DNA from: an uncultured Bacteroidaceae bacterium
Lineage (GTDB): Bacteria; Bacteroidota; Bacteroidia; Bacteroidales; Bacteroidaceae
Assembly: GCA_905234735.1 (NCBI GenBank)
Contig: CAJOJA010000019.1
Coordinates: 19,890 to 83,889, forward strand
DNA length: 64,000 nucleotides
Direction: 5' to 3'
Shown here: in pieces, positions 62,412 through 64,000 of the stretch
Position numbering within the stretch: the stretch's first letter is position 1
Layout: each line of letters starts with the position of its first letter
The notes under the pieces: model-generated
Told to the model about the DNA's origin: nothing
Seen by the model: the letters and a program-made list of their open reading frames with translations, nothing else
Database searches by the model: none
Position numbers and translations under genes: made by a program

Positions 62412-64000
62412 ATGAAAAAGAATTTCAAAGACATCGATATCTTTGCCGGGATTGAAGCCAAGAATGGCCACGACTGGCAAAAAGAGAATGGAATCTCTGC
62501 CAACTGGAAGACTCCTGAGCAGATTGACATTCAGCCCGTTTACACGAAAGAAGACCTCGAAGGCATGGAGCATCTGGACTTTGCCGCCGGCATTCCTCCC
62601 TTCCTCCGTGGCCCGTATAGTATGATGTACCCCTTCCGCCCGTGGACCATCCGTCAGTATGCCGGTTTCTCTACGGCTGAGGAGTCGAACGCTTTCTACC
62701 GCCGCAACCTGGCCGCTGGTCAGAAGGGTCTGTCCGTAGCCTTCGACCTGCCCACGCATCGCGGTTACGACCCCGACAATGCCCGTGTGGTTGGCGACGT
62801 AGGTAAGGCCGGTGTGAGCATCTGCTCATTGGAGAACATGAAGGTGCTGTTCGACGGCATTCCCTTGAACAAGATGTCCGTCTCCATGACCATGAACGGT
62901 GCCGTGCTGCCCGTGCTGGCCTTCTACATCAATGCCGGTCTGGAGCAGGGCGCTCAGCTCGAGGAAATGGCTGGTACCATCCAGAACGACATCCTGAAGG
63001 AGTTCATGGTGCGCAACACCTATATCTATCCCCCTGCATTCTCGATGAAGATTATTGCCGACATCTTCGAGTTCACCTCGCAGAAGATGCCTAAGTTCAA
63101 CAGCATCTCCATCTCCGGCTACCACATGCAGGAGGCTGGTGCCACCGCCGACATCGAGCTGGCCTACACGCTGGCCGACGGTATGGACTACCTGCGTGCA
63201 GGTATCAATGCCGGCATCGACGTGGATGCCTTCGCACCCCGCCTCAGCTTCTTCTGGGCTATCGGTGTGAACCACTTCATGGAGATTGCCAAGATGCGTG
63301 CCGGTCGTCTGTTGTGGGCGAAGATTGTGAAGAGCTTCGGTGCCAAGAACCCCAAGTCCATGGCCCTGCGTACCCACTCGCAGACCTCGGGTTGGTCGCT
63401 CACCGAGCAGGATCCCTTCAACAACGTGGGCCGTACCTGTATCGAGGCTATGGCTGCCGTACTGGGTCACACCCAGTCGCTGCACACCAACGCCCTCGAC
63501 GAGGCCATCGCCCTGCCCACCGACTTCAGTGCCCGTATCGCCCGTAACACGCAGATATACATCCAGAACGAAACGCAGGTGTGCAAGCACATCGACCCGT
63601 GGGCTGGTTCGTACTACGTGGAGAAACTGACCGACGAACTCGTGCACAAGGCATGGGAGCACATCCAGGAAATCGAGAAACTGGGTGGTATGGCCAAGGC
63701 CATCGAGACGGGTCTGCCCAAGATGCGCATCGAAGAGGCTGCTGCTCGCACTCAGGCTCGCATCGACTCTGGCGTACAGACCATCGTGGGTGTCAACAAG
63801 TATCGCCTCGACCACGAGGACCCCATCGACATCCTGGAAATCGACAACACCGCCGTTCGCCTGGAGCAGGAGGAGGGATTGAAGAAGCTCCGTGCCAACC
63901 GCGACAACGAACAGGTGAAGAAGGACCTGGAGGCCATCACGAAGTGCGTACAGGAGTTTGCCGATGGGAAGAAGTCGGAGAACAACCTGCTCGACCTGGC
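62412..64000 (+). CDS. mutB: Methylmalonyl-CoA mutase large subunit, 3' end outside window
   Basis: About 530 of roughly 715 residues are present. Motifs: [79 protein letters not shown] and [19 protein letters not shown], all typical of the catalytic subunit. The B12-binding domain lies beyond the window. It is co-transcribed with mutA and part of succinate-to-propionate metabolism, common in Prevotella. Confidence 0.97.
   Translation, partial: MKKNFKDIDIFAGIEAKNGHDWQKENGISANWKTPEQIDIQPVYTKEDLEGMEHLDFAAGIPPFLRGPYSMMYPFRPWTIRQYAGFSTAEESNAFYRRNLAAGQKGLSVAFDLPTHRGYDPDNARVVGDVGKAGVSICSLENMKVLFDGIPLNKMSVSMTMNGAVLPVLAFYINAGLEQGAQLEEMAGTIQNDILKEFMVRNTYIYPPAFSMKIIADIFEFTSQKMPKFNSISISGYHMQEAGATADIELAYTLADGMDYLRAGINAGIDVDAFAPRLSFFWAIGVNHFMEIAKMRAGRLLWAKIVKSFGAKNPKSMALRTHSQTSGWSLTEQDPFNNVGRTCIEAMAAVLGHTQSLHTNALDEAIALPTDFSARIARNTQIYIQNETQVCKHIDPWAGSYYVEKLTDELVHKAWEHIQEIEKLGGMAKAIETGLPKMRIEEAAARTQARIDSGVQTIVGVNKYRLDHEDPIDILEIDNTAVRLEQEEGLKKLRANRDNEQVKKDLEAITKCVQEFADGKKSENNLLDL

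Overview
The window looks like a chromosomal segment of a gut- or rumen-type Bacteroidales bacterium, most likely Prevotellaceae (Prevotella, Segatella or Xylanibacter). The reasons are: Bacteroidetes promoters (TTTG or CTTG, 19-20 nt, then TAnnTTTG) in front of most genes instead of -35/-10 boxes; almost no Shine-Dalgarno sites; large secreted proteins ending in a GQRVxxxxKGIYIVNGKK-type sorting domain; a CE6-GH10-CE1 xylan enzyme; meso-DAP dehydrogenase; methylmalonyl-CoA mutase in two subunits; and a type I-C CRISPR-Cas system. The genus is inferred from these features, not from a database match.

Layout. 1-2342 (-) is the truncated end of a secreted protein. 2.7-9.1 kb holds housekeeping genes: an AAA ATPase, pyrH, birA, corA with an unusual leader, an NhaD-like antiporter, tRNA-Gln and a frameshifted SDR gene. 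9.1-13.9 kb is a co-directional run headed by a SAM-II-like riboswitch: metK, a LOG protein, a DUF4271 protein, a HemD-like protein, rnpA, yidD and a TatD-like hydrolase. 14.3-24.4 kb is a complete type I-C locus on the minus strand, cas3-[AlbA_2/ATPase/HTH gene]-cas5c-cas8c-cas7-cas4-cas1-cas2-leader-array, with the oldest, degenerate repeat at the low-coordinate end. 24.5-33.4 kb carries a C1 peptidase, ddh, a DUF4294 protein, pgeF, an SDR, an SpoU methylase, nadA and a CPA2 antiporter. 33.4-43.1 kb carries the xylan enzyme, a HAD-thioesterase fusion, PBP4, nadB, trkH and a radical SAM protein.

43.1-50.4 kb pairs a hemerythrin-LuxR regulator with a divergent five-gene operon: porin, imelysin lipoprotein, di-haem DUF1111 lipoprotein, second porin and mono-haem lipoprotein. 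This suggests an iron- or redox-linked envelope system. 50.5-59.6 kb contains a Rid protein, a 57-aa protein overlapping a retropepsin-like protease, and two secreted paralogues. The paralogues share promoter, signal peptide and C-terminus but differ in the middle, and each is followed by a small acidic ORF. 59.6-64 kb has a SIMPL protein and mutA-mutB, which runs off the end.

The strongest candidates for undescribed biology are: a 13-codon Asp/Glu/Pro-rich leader ORF plus an RBS-sequestering hairpin before corA; the AlbA_2/HTH gene embedded in the cas operon; the hemerythrin-LuxR regulator and its neighbouring operon; the secreted-protein cassettes with small companion ORFs; and several families of short repeats, including a 33-bp palindromic element inserted in frame in three unrelated proteins.
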